64,000 bases of DNA from Pseudomonas fragi. Its GTDB lineage: Bacteria; Pseudomonadota; Gammaproteobacteria; Pseudomonadales; Pseudomonadaceae. How positions within the stretch are numbered: the first letter of the stretch is position 1; the number at the start of each line of letters is the position of its first letter. The position numbers were made by a program, and so were the translations under genes. The DNA is taken from assembly GCF_900105835.1 (NCBI RefSeq), contig NZ_LT629783.1, positions 186,001 to 250,000 of the forward strand, given 5' to 3'. The notes beneath the pieces were generated by a model, which did no database searches, was not told the DNA's origin, and saw only the letters and a list, made by a program, of their open reading frames with translations. Shown one piece after another: positions 41,704-51,931 of this stretch.

Positions 41704-42570
41704 ATGAAAAAGATTCTGGGTGTTTACCAAGCGCCCCGCCCTCATTGGGTCGGCGATGGCTTTCCGGTTCGCACGATGTTTTCCTACGACAGCATGGGCA
41801 AACACATCAGCCCATTTTTGCTGCTGGATTACGCTGGGCCAGCCGAGTTCACGCCTACTACAGAGCGTCGTGGGGTAGGCCAGCATCCGCACCGTGGTTT
41901 TGAAACGGTGACCATTGTCTACAAGGGCGAAGTCGAGCACCGCGACTCCACTGGCAACGGCGGGGTGATCGGGCCGGGTGATGTGCAGTGGATGACGGCC
42001 GCATCGGGGATCCTGCATGAGGAGTTCCATTCCGAGGCGTTTGCCCGCAGTGGCGGCCCGCTGGAGATGGTGCAGCTATGGGTCAACTTGCCTGCAAAGG
42101 ACAAAATGGCTGCGCCGGGTTATCAGGGCATTGTCGACAGGGATATCCCTGACCTGGCGCTCAAGGACGATGCCGGCCGGTTGCGCCTGATTGCCGGTGA
42201 ATTCGACGGCCAGCGCGGCCCGGCGCGCACCTTTACCGACATCGACGTGTGGGATATCCGTCTGCACGCAGGCAAGTCGGCCGCCTTCGATCTGCATCAA
42301 GGGCGCAACACGGCGCTGGTGGTGTTGCACGGTGCGGTGACGGTCAATGACCAGGACGTTGTACGTGAAGGCCAGCTGGCGCTGTTCGAGCGTGACGGTT
42401 CGCAGATCCGCCTGCAGGCCACCGACGATGCGGTGCTGCTGATTTTGAGCGGCGAACCGATCGATGAGCCGATTGTCGGGCACGGCCCATTTGTGATGAA
42501 CACCGATGCCGAGATCCATCAGGCGTTCGTGGACTTCCAGTCGGGCAAGTTCGGCCGCATGCCGGCGTAA
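41704..42570 (+). CDS. Pirin family protein (quercetinase-like cupin)
   Basis: 288-residue bicupin. The metal-binding set is visible in HPHRGFETVTIVYKGEVEH (two His, about 57-75) and SGILHEE (His-Glu, about 100). ATG 41704 has AGGAGG. Bacterial pirins include quercetin 2,3-dioxygenases and regulators of central metabolism; which applies cannot be told. It is isolated: transcribed away from the TonB receptor and toward a convergent thiolase, with a REP pair between. Confidence 0.9.
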   Translation: MKKILGVYQAPRPHWVGDGFPVRTMFSYDSMGKHISPFLLLDYAGPAEFTPTTERRGVGQHPHRGFETVTIVYKGEVEHRDSTGNGGVIGPGDVQWMTAASGILHEEFHSEAFARSGGPLEMVQLWVNLPAKDKMAAPGYQGIVDRDIPDLALKDDAGRLRLIAGEFDGQRGPARTFTDIDVWDIRLHAGKSAAFDLHQGRNTALVVLHGAVTVNDQDVVREGQLALFERDGSQIRLQATDDAVLLILSGEPIDEPIVGHGPFVMNTDAEIHQAFVDFQSGKFGRMPA

Positions 42571-42580
42571 CGACGCTGTC

Positions 42581-42668
42581 TGTGGGAGCCGGGCTTGCCC
42601 GCGATGGCCTCGCCGCGGTTTGCCTGCCAGACCGCGGTGCCTCAATCGCGAGCAAGCCCGCTCCCACC
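42581..42668. repeat. REP pair
   Basis: TGTGGGAGCCGGGCTTGCCC and the facing GAGCAAGCCCGCTCCCACCA, between the convergent pirin and thiolase genes. Confidence 0.88.
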
Positions 42669-42681
42669 AGCGAGTGCATTA

Positions 42682-43863
42682 TCAAACCCGCTCGAAGATC
42701 ACCGCTATGCCCTGGCCGCCACCAATGCACATGGTCGCCAGGGCGTAGCGGCCTTTGATCCGGTGCAGCTCATGGATGGCCTTGGTCGCGATGATTGCCC
42801 CCGTGGCGCCCACCGGGTGGCCCAGGGCGATGCCCGAGCCGTTGGGGTTGACCTTGGCCGGGTCCATGCCCAGTTCCTGCATCACGGCGCAAGCCTGGGC
42901 GGCGAAGGCGATATTGGCTTCGATCACGTCCATATCCTCGATCTTCAACCCCGCCCGTTTCAACGCCAGCCGCGTCGCCGGTATCGGCCCCAAGCCCATC
43001 AACTCTGGCTCTACCCCCGCATGGGCGTAGGCCACCAACCGCGCCATCGGCGCAAGATTGCCCGCCTGTACCGCCGCACCAGTGGCCAGCACCAGCGCCG
43101 CCGCACCATCATTGAGCCCCGATGCATTGCCCGCGGTCACGCTGCCGTCTTTCTTGAAGGCCGGTTTCATCTGCGCCAGCTGCTCCAGGGTGGTGGCGCG
43201 CGGGTGCTCATCGTGCTGGAACAACACACTGCCTTTGCGGCTACGTACCTCGACGACGGCGATCTGGTTGTCGAAGTAACCTTGGGCGATGGCCTGGGCG
43301 GCACGCTGCTGGTCTTCAAGCGCCAGCGCATCCTGGGTCTGGCGGCTGATATTGTTGCGCTGCGCAATGTTCTCGGCGGTGATGCCCATATGAATGCCGT
43401 GGAACGGGTCGTGCAGGATGCCCAACATGTAATCGAGCATCTGCGTATCACCCATGCGCGCGCCCCAACGGGCAGCGGGCATCAGGTACGGGCCGCGGCT
43501 CATGGCTTCGGCCCCGGCGCCAATGGCGAATTCGGCGTCGCCGAGCATCAGGGTATGGGCCGCTGAAATGATCGCCTGCAAACCCGAGCCGCACAGGCGG
43601 TTGACGTTGTAGGCCGGTGTCTCCTTGGGAATCCCGGCATTCATCGCCGCAACCCGCGCCAGATAGGCATCCTGGGGCTCGGTGGGAATAACGTTGCCCA
43701 TCACCACATGGCCGATACGCTCGGGGTCGACCTGGCTGCTTTGCAGCGCGGCTTTTACCGCAGTGCTGGCCAGATTGCACAGGGGCACGTCCTTGAGCGA
43801 GCCACCAAAGGTGCCAATGGCCGTGCGCCGGGCGCTGAGGATGAAAATTTCAGAAGCGTGCAT
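42682..43863 (-). CDS. Acetyl-CoA C-acyltransferase (thiolase)
   Basis: 393 residues. Catalytic Cys in NRLCGSGLQAI (about 89), GHPVGATGA with His (about 349) and CIGGGQGIAV with the second Cys (about 379). The motif normally written NEAF reads NIAFAAQ (EANIAFAAQA, about 313-322): the Glu is replaced by Ile; I checked this on the DNA. The overall form resembles BktB/PhaA-type enzymes with broad chain-length use. It is expressed on the minus strand with the LysR gene lying upstream, 39 bp away. Probably active, but with an altered active-site loop. Confidence 0.88.
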   Translation of the reverse strand: MHASEIFILSARRTAIGTFGGSLKDVPLCNLASTAVKAALQSSQVDPERIGHVVMGNVIPTEPQDAYLARVAAMNAGIPKETPAYNVNRLCGSGLQAIISAAHTLMLGDAEFAIGAGAEAMSRGPYLMPAARWGARMGDTQMLDYMLGILHDPFHGIHMGITAENIAQRNNISRQTQDALALEDQQRAAQAIAQGYFDNQIAVVEVRSRKGSVLFQHDEHPRATTLEQLAQMKPAFKKDGSVTAGNASGLNDGAAALVLATGAAVQAGNLAPMARLVAYAHAGVEPELMGLGPIPATRLALKRAGLKIEDMDVIEANIAFAAQACAVMQELGMDPAKVNPNGSGIALGHPVGATGAIIATKAIHELHRIKGRYALATMCIGGGQGIAVIFERV

Positions 43864-43902
43864 GGCGAGTCCTTATTGTTTTATCGGGCCAAATGCGCGG
43901 GA

Positions 43903-44823
43903 TTATTTCACCCGAATAGGGGGTTGAGCGTCGTCCGTTTGTGCGGGCAGGGTATCTACCTGGCTGTCGAGCAGGGTCATAAAGGCATGGGCGGCATTGG
44001 ACAGGGTGCGCTCGGTATGCAGGATATACCCCAGCTGGCGGGTCAGCTGGATACCCGGCAGGGCAATCGAGGCCACTTGCTCATCGAGCATGGTGCGCGG
44101 CAACACGCTCCAGGCCAGGCCGATGGACACCATCATCTTGATGGTCTCCAGGTAGTTGGTGCTCATCGCGATGTTGGGTGTCAGGCCCTGGGCTTCGAAC
44201 AGACGATGGACGATATGGTGGGTAAAGGTATTACCGCCGGGGAACACCGCCGGGTGGCGGGCAATATCGGCCATGCTCACGGCTTTTTGCCGGGTCAGGC
44301 TGTGCTCCGGGGCCACCACGAAGTCCAGCGGGTCATCCCATACAGGTACGGCGCGAATCAGTGAGTGAGGCTCAGGGGCGAGGGTGATCACCGCCAGTTC
44401 TGCACGACCGTGGAGAATTTCGTCGTAGGCCACTTCTGAATCGAGGAACTGAATATCCAGCGCGACCTTGGGGTAAGTGCGGGTGAATTCACGCAGCAAC
44501 GGTGGTAGGCGGTGCAGGCCGATGTGATGGCTGGTGGCCAGGGTCAGGCGCCCGCTGACTTCGCCATTGAGGTTGTTGAGCGCACGGCGGGTGTCATCCA
44601 GCACGTTGAGGATCTGGTAAGCGCGGGGCAGCAAGGCCCGGCCCGCCTCGGTCAGGCTGACTTCGCGGCCCAGGCGGTCGAACAGCCTGAGCTTGAGTTG
44701 CTGCTCGATGCTGGCGATGCGTTTGCTGATGGCCGGCTGGGTCAGGAACAGCCGTTCGGCGGCACCGGAAAAGCTGCCGGTTTCGGCAATGGCGATAAAC
44801 GCGTTGAGATTCGCGAGATCCAT
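43903..44823 (-). CDS. LysR family transcriptional regulator (divergent from leuC)
   Basis: 306 residues. HTH at about 15-45 (GAAERLFLTQPAISKRIASIE) and the LTTR effector-binding domain behind it. It is divergent from leuC with 133 bp between the two starts, the arrangement I remember for P. aeruginosa PA3122-PA3121. Whether it regulates the leucine genes is unknown; the spacing makes it plausible. Confidence 0.9.
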   Translation of the reverse strand: MDLANLNAFIAIAETGSFSGAAERLFLTQPAISKRIASIEQQLKLRLFDRLGREVSLTEAGRALLPRAYQILNVLDDTRRALNNLNGEVSGRLTLATSHHIGLHRLPPLLREFTRTYPKVALDIQFLDSEVAYDEILHGRAELAVITLAPEPHSLIRAVPVWDDPLDFVVAPEHSLTRQKAVSMADIARHPAVFPGGNTFTHHIVHRLFEAQGLTPNIAMSTNYLETIKMMVSIGLAWSVLPRTMLDEQVASIALPGIQLTRQLGYILHTERTLSNAAHAFMTLLDSQVDTLPAQTDDAQPPIRVK

Positions 44824-44956
44824 CTATTCGAATTCCTGTTGGTTATCCAAAGCATAAAAATTATGAATTTGAGTTATTCACTGTAACCTCATAGGATCGA
44901 CCTCACAAGCCAAGTGGTTATTGGCACAGAAAAGAAGCTGATGAGGAAACCGTCTG

Positions 44957-46390
44957 ATGGCCGGCAAAACGCTCTACGACAAGCTCTGGGATTCGCATTT
45001 GGTCAAGCAGCGCGACGATGGCTCGGCGCTGATCTACATCGACCGTCACATCATCCACGAAGTGACGTCGCCGCAAGCCTTTGAAGGCCTGCGACTGGCC
45101 GGGCGCAAGCCTTGGCGCATCGATGCCAACATCGCGACCCCGGACCACAACGTACCGACCACGCCGGAGCGCAAGGGCGGGATCGAAGCGATTGCCGACC
45201 AGGTTTCCCGTCTGCAGGTGCAAACCCTCGACGACAACTGTGACGAATACGGCATCACCGAATTCAAGATGAATGACGTGCGCCAGGGCATCGTCCATGT
45301 GATCGGCCCGGAGCAGGGCGCCACCTTGCCGGGCATGACCGTGGTCTGCGGCGACTCGCACACTTCGACCCACGGCGCCTTCGGTGCACTGGCCCACGGC
45401 ATCGGCACTTCCGAGGTCGAGCATGTGCTTGCCACCCAGTGCCTCGTCGCGAAAAAAATGAAGAACATGCTGGTCTCGGTCGAGGGTCAATTGCCGTTCG
45501 GCGTGACCGCCAAGGACATCGTGCTGGCCGTGATCGGCAAGATCGGCACTGCGGGCGGCAATGGCCACGCCATCGAATTCGCCGGCAGCGCGATTCGCGA
45601 CCTGTCGGTTGAAGGCCGCATGACCATCTGCAACATGTCCATCGAAGCCGGTGCCCGTGTAGGCCTGGTGGCTGCGGACCAGAAGACGGTCGATTATGTG
45701 AAGGGCCGTCCGTTCTCGCCGAAAGGCGTTGAATGGGACCTGGCGGTAGAAGCCTGGAAAGACCTGGTGTCCGATGCCGATGCCAAATTTGACACCGTGG
45801 TTGAACTCGACGCCGCGCAGATCAAGCCGCAAGTCAGCTGGGGCACCTCGCCCGAGATGGTCCTGGCCGTTGACCAGAACGTGCCGGACCCGGCTCAGGA
45901 AGCCGATCTGGTCAAGCGTGGCTCGATTGAACGTGCGTTGAAGTACATGGGGTTGACCGCCAATCAGGCGATCACCGATATCCAGCTCGATCGCGTGTTT
46001 ATCGGTTCGTGCACCAACTCACGGATCGAAGACTTGCGCGCTGCGGCCGTGATTGCCAAGGGTCGCAAGGTGGCGTCCACCATCAAGCAGGCGATCGTGG
46101 TACCGGGTTCGGGGCTGGTCAAGGCACAGGCTGAAGCAGAAGGCCTGGACAAGATTTTCCTGGAGGCGGGCTTTGAATGGCGTGAGCCGGGTTGCTCGAT
46201 GTGCCTGGCGATGAACCCTGACCGCCTGGAGTCTGGCGAGCATTGTGCATCCACCTCCAACCGTAACTTCGAAGGCCGTCAGGGCGCCGGTGGCCGTACC
46301 CACCTGGTGAGCCCGGCAATGGCCGCCGCCGCCGCTGTAAACGGTCGTTTTATCGACGTCCGCGAATTGATCGAAGGGAGCGCAGCATGA
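44957..46390 (+). CDS. leuC: 3-isopropylmalate dehydratase large subunit
   Basis: 477-residue aconitase-family enzyme that isomerises 2-isopropylmalate to 3-isopropylmalate in leucine synthesis, working with LeuD. The [4Fe-4S] ligands are visible as [12 protein letters not shown] (first Cys about 132-136) and the later GCSMCLAMN pair (about 413-416). Substrate motif [12 protein letters not shown] near residue 350. GAGGAAAC precedes the ATG. Its stop overlaps the leuD start by 4 bp. Confidence 0.97.
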   Translation: MAGKTLYDKLWDSHLVKQRDDGSALIYIDRHIIHEVTSPQAFEGLRLAGRKPWRIDANIATPDHNVPTTPERKGGIEAIADQVSRLQVQTLDDNCDEYGITEFKMNDVRQGIVHVIGPEQGATLPGMTVVCGDSHTSTHGAFGALAHGIGTSEVEHVLATQCLVAKKMKNMLVSVEGQLPFGVTAKDIVLAVIGKIGTAGGNGHAIEFAGSAIRDLSVEGRMTICNMSIEAGARVGLVAADQKTVDYVKGRPFSPKGVEWDLAVEAWKDLVSDADAKFDTVVELDAAQIKPQVSWGTSPEMVLAVDQNVPDPAQEADLVKRGSIERALKYMGLTANQAITDIQLDRVFIGSCTNSRIEDLRAAAVIAKGRKVASTIKQAIVVPGSGLVKAQAEAEGLDKIFLEAGFEWREPGCSMCLAMNPDRLESGEHCASTSNRNFEGRQGAGGRTHLVSPAMAAAAAVNGRFIDVRELIEGSAA

Positions 46391-47031
46391 AGGCTTTTAC
46401 TCAGCACACCGGTCTGGTTGCTCCGTTGGATCGTGCCAACGTCGACACCGACCAGATCATCCCCAAGCAGTTCTTGAAGTCGATCAAGCGCACCGGCTTT
46501 GGCCCGAACCTGTTTGATGAATGGCGCTACCTGGATGTAGGGCAGCCGTATCAGGACAATTCCAAACGCCCGTTGAACAAGGATTTCGTGCTCAACGCCG
46601 AGCGCTACCAGGGCGCCAGCGTGTTGCTGGCCCGGGAAAACTTCGGTTGCGGCTCCAGCCGCGAGCACGCGCCGTGGGCGCTGGAAGAGTACGGCTTTCG
46701 CAGCATCATCGCGCCGAGCTACGCCGACATCTTCTTCAACAACAGCTTCAAGAACGGCCTGTTGCCGATCATCTTGAGCGACGCCGAAGTGGATGAGTTG
46801 TTTGCCCAGGTTGAAGCCGAGCCGGGTTACCAGCTCAAGATCGACCTTGAGGCGCAAACCGTGACCCGCCCGGATGGCAAGGTGTTGAGCTTCGAGATTG
46901 ATGCGTTCCGCAAGCATTGCCTGCTCAACGGCCTGGACGATATCGGCCTGACCTTGCAGGACGGTGATGCGATTGCCGCGTTCGAGAGCAAGCACCGCGC
47001 AAGCCAGCCGTGGTTGTTTCGCGACGCTTGA
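46387..47031 (+). CDS. leuD: 3-isopropylmalate dehydratase small subunit
   Basis: 214 residues, the swivel domain of isopropylmalate isomerase. N-terminal [20 protein letters not shown] and the family signature [20 protein letters not shown] (about 77-96). It is translationally coupled to leuC and followed by a REP pair before the methyltransferase. Confidence 0.97.
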   Translation: MKAFTQHTGLVAPLDRANVDTDQIIPKQFLKSIKRTGFGPNLFDEWRYLDVGQPYQDNSKRPLNKDFVLNAERYQGASVLLARENFGCGSSREHAPWALEEYGFRSIIAPSYADIFFNNSFKNGLLPIILSDAEVDELFAQVEAEPGYQLKIDLEAQTVTRPDGKVLSFEIDAFRKHCLLNGLDDIGLTLQDGDAIAAFESKHRASQPWLFRDA

Positions 47032-47040
47032 TCGAAGAAC

Positions 47041-47128
47041 TGTGGGAGCGGGCTTGCTCGCGATGGCATCACCTCGATTAGCCAGATGCACCGAGTTGTC
47101 TGTATCGCGAGCAAGCCCGCTCCCACAG
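47041..47128. repeat. REP pair after leuD
   Basis: TGTGGGAGCGGGCTTGCTCG at the left and GCGAGCAAGCCCGCTCCCAC at the right, separated by about 50 bp. Confidence 0.9.
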
Positions 47129-47186
47129 TTGTAATGCGTTGCCCTGTGGAAGCTGCATCTATCTTGAGCATTAAAAGGACGTTTTC

Positions 47187-47954
47187 ATGACCAGCACCGC
47201 CCGGCACAACCAGGTTGTACAAAAGCAATTCGGTGAGCAGGCCTCGGCTTATCTGAGCAGCGCCGTGCATGCGCAAGGTGCTGAATTCGCCTTGCTGCAG
47301 GCCGAACTGGCGGGCAAGTCGCAGGCGCGGGTGCTGGACCTGGGTTGCGGTGCCGGCCATGTGAGCTTTCATGTAGCAGGGCTGGTCAAGGATGTGGTGG
47401 CCTACGACTTGTCGCAGCAAATGCTCGATGTAGTCAGTGCTGCCGCAACCGCTCGCGAACTGGGCAATATCAGCACCGTTTGCGGCGCGGCAGAACGCTT
47501 GCCGTTTGCCGACGGCGAATTCGACTATGTGCTCAGCCGTTATTCGGCGCACCACTGGAGTGATCTGGGCGTGGCCCTGCGCGAAGTGCGCCGGGTGCTC
47601 AAACCGGGTGGTGTGGCGGCCTTTATCGATGTGATCTCACCCGGCAGCCCGTTGTTCGACACCTATCTGCAAAGTGTCGAGGTGCTGCGTGACACCAGCC
47701 ATGTGCGCGATTATTCAACCGCCGAGTGGCTGCGTCAGGTCAGTGAAGCCGGTTTGCATACCCGTAGCACACAGCGTCAGCGTTTGCGTTTAGAGTTCAG
47801 CTCCTGGATCGAGCGCATGCGTACGCCACAGGTAATGAGCGCGGCCATCCGCCAGTTGCAGCAGTCGATGGGCGCCGAAGTACGCGATTATTTTGAAATT
47901 GAAGCCGATGGCACGTTCAGCACCGATGTGCTGGTGCTGTGGGCCGAGAAGTAA
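47187..47954 (+). CDS. Class I SAM-dependent methyltransferase
   Basis: 255 residues. SAM-binding motif I is VLDLGCGAGHVSFHVA (about 50-65), motif II/III region FADGEFDYVLSRYSAHHW, and post-motif RRVLKPGGVAAFIDVIS (about 138-155), all typical of UbiE/BioC-like methyltransferases. Substrate unknown. It lies inside the leuCD-leuB block, as PA3119 does in P. aeruginosa, suggesting long-standing linkage rather than function in leucine synthesis. AAAAGGAC precedes the ATG. Confidence 0.9.
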   Translation: MTSTARHNQVVQKQFGEQASAYLSSAVHAQGAEFALLQAELAGKSQARVLDLGCGAGHVSFHVAGLVKDVVAYDLSQQMLDVVSAAATARELGNISTVCGAAERLPFADGEFDYVLSRYSAHHWSDLGVALREVRRVLKPGGVAAFIDVISPGSPLFDTYLQSVEVLRDTSHVRDYSTAEWLRQVSEAGLHTRSTQRQRLRLEFSSWIERMRTPQVMSAAIRQLQQSMGAEVRDYFEIEADGTFSTDVLVLWAEK

Positions 47955-48010
47955 CCTGAATATTTCCGGGTGCGCCTGCGGGGGCATCAACAGACAAGAA
48001 AGAGGAACCC

Positions 48011-49093
<1,083 letters not shown>

Positions 49094-49104
49094 TCTCTCG
49101 GGCC

Positions 49105-49131
49105 CGTTACTTCCTGTTGGTGGAAGTAACG
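49105..49131. terminator. Hairpin between leuB and asd
   Basis: Perfect 10-bp stem CGTTACTTCC/GGAAGTAACG with a 7-nt loop, followed 6 nt later by TTTTTG. It may act as a weak terminator or attenuator between leucine and aspartate-family genes. Confidence 0.55.
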
Positions 49132-49161
49132 ACCCCACTTTTTGTTAAAGGTGTAGTTGCG

Positions 49162-50274
49162 ATGAAACGTGTAGGTCTGGTCGGTTGGCGCGGTATGGTT
49201 GGTTCCGTGCTCATGCAGCGGATGCTGGAAGAGCAGGATTTCGATCTGATCGAGCCGGTGTTTTTCACGACTTCCAATGTCGGTGGACAAGGTCCGTCCG
49301 TGGGCAAGGATATTGCTCCGCTCAAGGATGCTTACAACATTGAAGAGCTGAAAACCCTCGATGTAATCCTGACCTGCCAGGGCGGCGACTACACCAGCGA
49401 GGTATTTCCCAAGCTGCGTGAGGCGGGCTGGCAAGGTTACTGGATCGATGCGGCGTCGACCCTGCGCATGCAGGATGATGCGGTCATTATTCTGGATCCG
49501 GTCAACCGCAAGGTTATCGACCAGCAGCTGGATGCCGGCACCAAGAACTATATTGGCGGCAACTGCACCGTCAGCCTGATGCTGATGGGCCTGGGTGGCC
49601 TGTTTGAAGCGGGTCTGGTGGAGTGGATGAGCGCCATGACCTACCAGGCGGCCTCGGGCGCCGGTGCGCAGAACATGCGTGAGCTGATCAAGCAGATGGG
49701 TACAACCCATGCTGCGGTCGCCGATCAACTGGCCGACCCGGCCAGCGCGATTCTGGATATCGACCGTCGTGTGGCCGAAGCCATGCGCAGCGATGCCTAT
49801 CCGACTGAAAACTTCGGCGTGCCATTGGCCGGCAGCTTGATCCCGTGGATCGACAAGGAGCTGCCAAACGGTCAAAGCCGCGAAGAGTGGAAGGCGCAGG
49901 CCGAAACCAACAAGATCCTGGGTCGCTTCAAGAACCCGGTCCCGGTGGACGGTATCTGCGTGCGTATCGGTGCGATGCGTTGCCACAGTCAGGCCTTGAC
50001 CATCAAGCTGAACAAGGACGTGCCGATTGCGGATATCGAAGCCCTGATCAGCCAGCATAACCCTTGGGTCAAGCTGGTACCGAACCAGCGTGAAGCGAGC
50101 ATCCAGGAACTGAGCCCGACCAAGGTGACAGGTACCCTGAATGTGCCGGTAGGGCGCCTGCGCAAGTTGAACATGGGTTCGCAGTTCCTCGGTGCATTCA
50201 CCGTGGGCGACCAGTTGCTGTGGGGCGCGGCCGAGCCGCTGCGCCGCATGCTGCGGATCTTGCTGGAGCGCTGA
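49162..50274 (+). CDS. asd: Aspartate-semialdehyde dehydrogenase
   Basis: 370 residues from ATG 49162. Converts aspartyl phosphate to aspartate semialdehyde, the branch point to Lys, Thr, Met and diaminopimelate. NADP motif [15 protein letters not shown] (N-terminus) and catalytic Cys in [15 protein letters not shown] (about 134-136). The long form is that of proteobacterial Asd. It ends in a strong terminator. A cysteine-less paralog (Usg) is encoded at 50860. Confidence 0.97.
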   Translation: MKRVGLVGWRGMVGSVLMQRMLEEQDFDLIEPVFFTTSNVGGQGPSVGKDIAPLKDAYNIEELKTLDVILTCQGGDYTSEVFPKLREAGWQGYWIDAASTLRMQDDAVIILDPVNRKVIDQQLDAGTKNYIGGNCTVSLMLMGLGGLFEAGLVEWMSAMTYQAASGAGAQNMRELIKQMGTTHAAVADQLADPASAILDIDRRVAEAMRSDAYPTENFGVPLAGSLIPWIDKELPNGQSREEWKAQAETNKILGRFKNPVPVDGICVRIGAMRCHSQALTIKLNKDVPIADIEALISQHNPWVKLVPNQREASIQELSPTKVTGTLNVPVGRLRKLNMGSQFLGAFTVGDQLLWGAAEPLRRMLRILLER

Positions 50275-50291
50275 TTCGCTCCCGGCAGGCT

Positions 50292-50328
50292 AAAGCCCGC
50301 ATCCCGCAAGGGACGCGGGCTTTTTATT
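50292..50328 (+). terminator. Intrinsic terminator after asd
   Basis: AAAGCCCGC-TCCC pairs with GGGA-GCGGGCTTT across the loop GCAA, followed by TTATT. Confidence 0.88.
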
Positions 50329-50330
50329 GG

Positions 50331-50766
50331 GCGGGCTTGCCCGCGATGGTATCGAAGCGGTCTACCTGGACGGACTGCGCCGCCTGCATCGCAGGCAAGC
50401 CAGCTCCCACAGGTAGTGCTGTGCCACATTAAACGGCGGCATGCAGGATCATTGTGGGAGCGGGCTTGCCCGCGATGGTATCGAAGTGGTCTACCTGGAC
50501 GGACTGCGCCGCCTGCATCGCAGGCAAGCCAGCTCCCACAGGCAGTGCTGAGCCACATCAAGCTGCGGCATGCAGGATCATTGTGGGAGCGGGCTTGCCC
50601 GCGATGGCAACGACGCGGTCTGCCTGAACGGACTGCATCGCCTGCATCGCAGGCAAGCCTGCTCCCACAGTTATTGCGGCGCCACATCAAGCTGCGGCAT
50701 ACAGGATCATTGTGGGAGCGGGCTTGCCCGCGATGGCAGCGACGCGGTCTGCCTGAACAGACTGCG
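50331..50766. repeat. Tandem REP array, 129-bp period
   Basis: GCGGGCTTGCCCGCGATGG recurs at 50331, 50460, 50589 and 50718, exactly 129 bp apart. The mate of each is GCAGGCAAGCC(A/T)GCTCCCAC, and the conserved spacer is CATGCAGGATCATTGTGGGA. The last unit lacks its mate. It occupies the 585-bp gap before the Usg gene. Confidence 0.9.
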
Positions 50767-50859
50767 CCGACCTGGCAGGATCAAATCGGCCGGGCGCGTT
50801 GCCTGTCGCGGTTGTGCCGGGTAAAGTGCCGCTCCCCACGTTTCGCCTGAGGTAGACCC

Positions 50860-51870
50860 ATGACCCCGTCCTTTGATATCGCCGTTGTTGGCGCCACCGG
50901 CACTGTCGGTGAAACCATCGTACAAATGCTCGAAGAACGGGAGTTCCCGGTCGGCAAGCTGCATTTGCTGGCCAGCAGTGAGTCTGACGGGCAGTCGGTG
51001 CCGTTTCGCGGCAAGAACGTGCGGGTGCGCGATGTCGATGCATTCGATTTCAGCAGCGTACAACTGGCCTTCTTCGCCGCAGGCCCTGCGGTTACCCTGA
51101 GCTTTGCCGCCAAGGCCAGTGCAGCCGGTTGCATGGTGATCGACCTGTCTGGCGCATTGCCTTCAGCACAAGCGCCGCATGTAGTGCCTGAAGCCAACGC
51201 CCAGGTGCTCGACAGTTTGAAAAAACCGCTGCAGGTCAGCAGCCCGAGCCCTTCTGCGACCGCTCTGGCCGTGGTGTTGACGCCCTTGCGTGGATTGATG
51301 GACATCCAGCGGGTGAACGTCACCGCCTGTATGGCGGTCTCGACTCAAGGCCGTGAAGCGGTCTCGGAACTGGCGCGCCAAACCACTGCACTGTTGAATC
51401 TGCACCCGCTGGAAACCAGCTTCTTTGATCGTCAGATGGCGTTCAATGTGCTGGCCCAGGTTGGCAAGCCGGACGCTCAGGGGCATGTACCCCTGGAAAA
51501 ACGTTTGGTTCATGAGCTGCGCGAAGTGCTGGGTATGCCTACGCTGAAGGTGTCGGCCAGCAGTGTGCAAGTGCCGGTGTTTTTTGGCGACAGCTTCAGC
51601 GTGTCGTTGCAACTGGCCGGGCCGGTGGATCTGGAGGCGGTCAATGCTGCGCTGGAAGCGGGCGCCGGGATCGAGCTGGTCGACGCGGATGATTACCCGA
51701 CCGCCGTGGGCGATGCCGTAGGCCAGGACGTCGTGTATGTCGGCCGGGTGCGCCACGGTGTGGACGACACCACGGAACTTAATCTGTGGTTGACGTCAGA
51801 TAATGTGCGCAAGGGTGGCGCACTCAATGCCGTGCAGTTGGCTGAGTTGTTGATAAAAGACCAGCTGTAA
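50860..51870 (+). CDS. Usg-type aspartate-semialdehyde dehydrogenase homolog
   Basis: 336 residues with the fold of aspartate-semialdehyde dehydrogenase: NADP motif VVGATGTVGETIVQML (about 8-23) and the second-domain pattern PVFFGDSFSVSLQL. The catalytic Cys site (NC(S/T)T in Asd) reads SSPSPSATALAVVL, so no nucleophilic Cys is there. E. coli UsgA likewise lacks it, and the gene lies between asd and fimV/truA in pseudomonads. It is probably not an active ASADH. GAGGTAGACC precedes the ATG. Confidence 0.9.
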   Translation: MTPSFDIAVVGATGTVGETIVQMLEEREFPVGKLHLLASSESDGQSVPFRGKNVRVRDVDAFDFSSVQLAFFAAGPAVTLSFAAKASAAGCMVIDLSGALPSAQAPHVVPEANAQVLDSLKKPLQVSSPSPSATALAVVLTPLRGLMDIQRVNVTACMAVSTQGREAVSELARQTTALLNLHPLETSFFDRQMAFNVLAQVGKPDAQGHVPLEKRLVHELREVLGMPTLKVSASSVQVPVFFGDSFSVSLQLAGPVDLEAVNAALEAGAGIELVDADDYPTAVGDAVGQDVVYVGRVRHGVDDTTELNLWLTSDNVRKGGALNAVQLAELLIKDQL

Positions 51871-51931
51871 AAGATACTTGGCTGCTATACAGGTCTCGTA
51901 GGACGAGGTCTGTACCAATAAGGAAGAGGCT

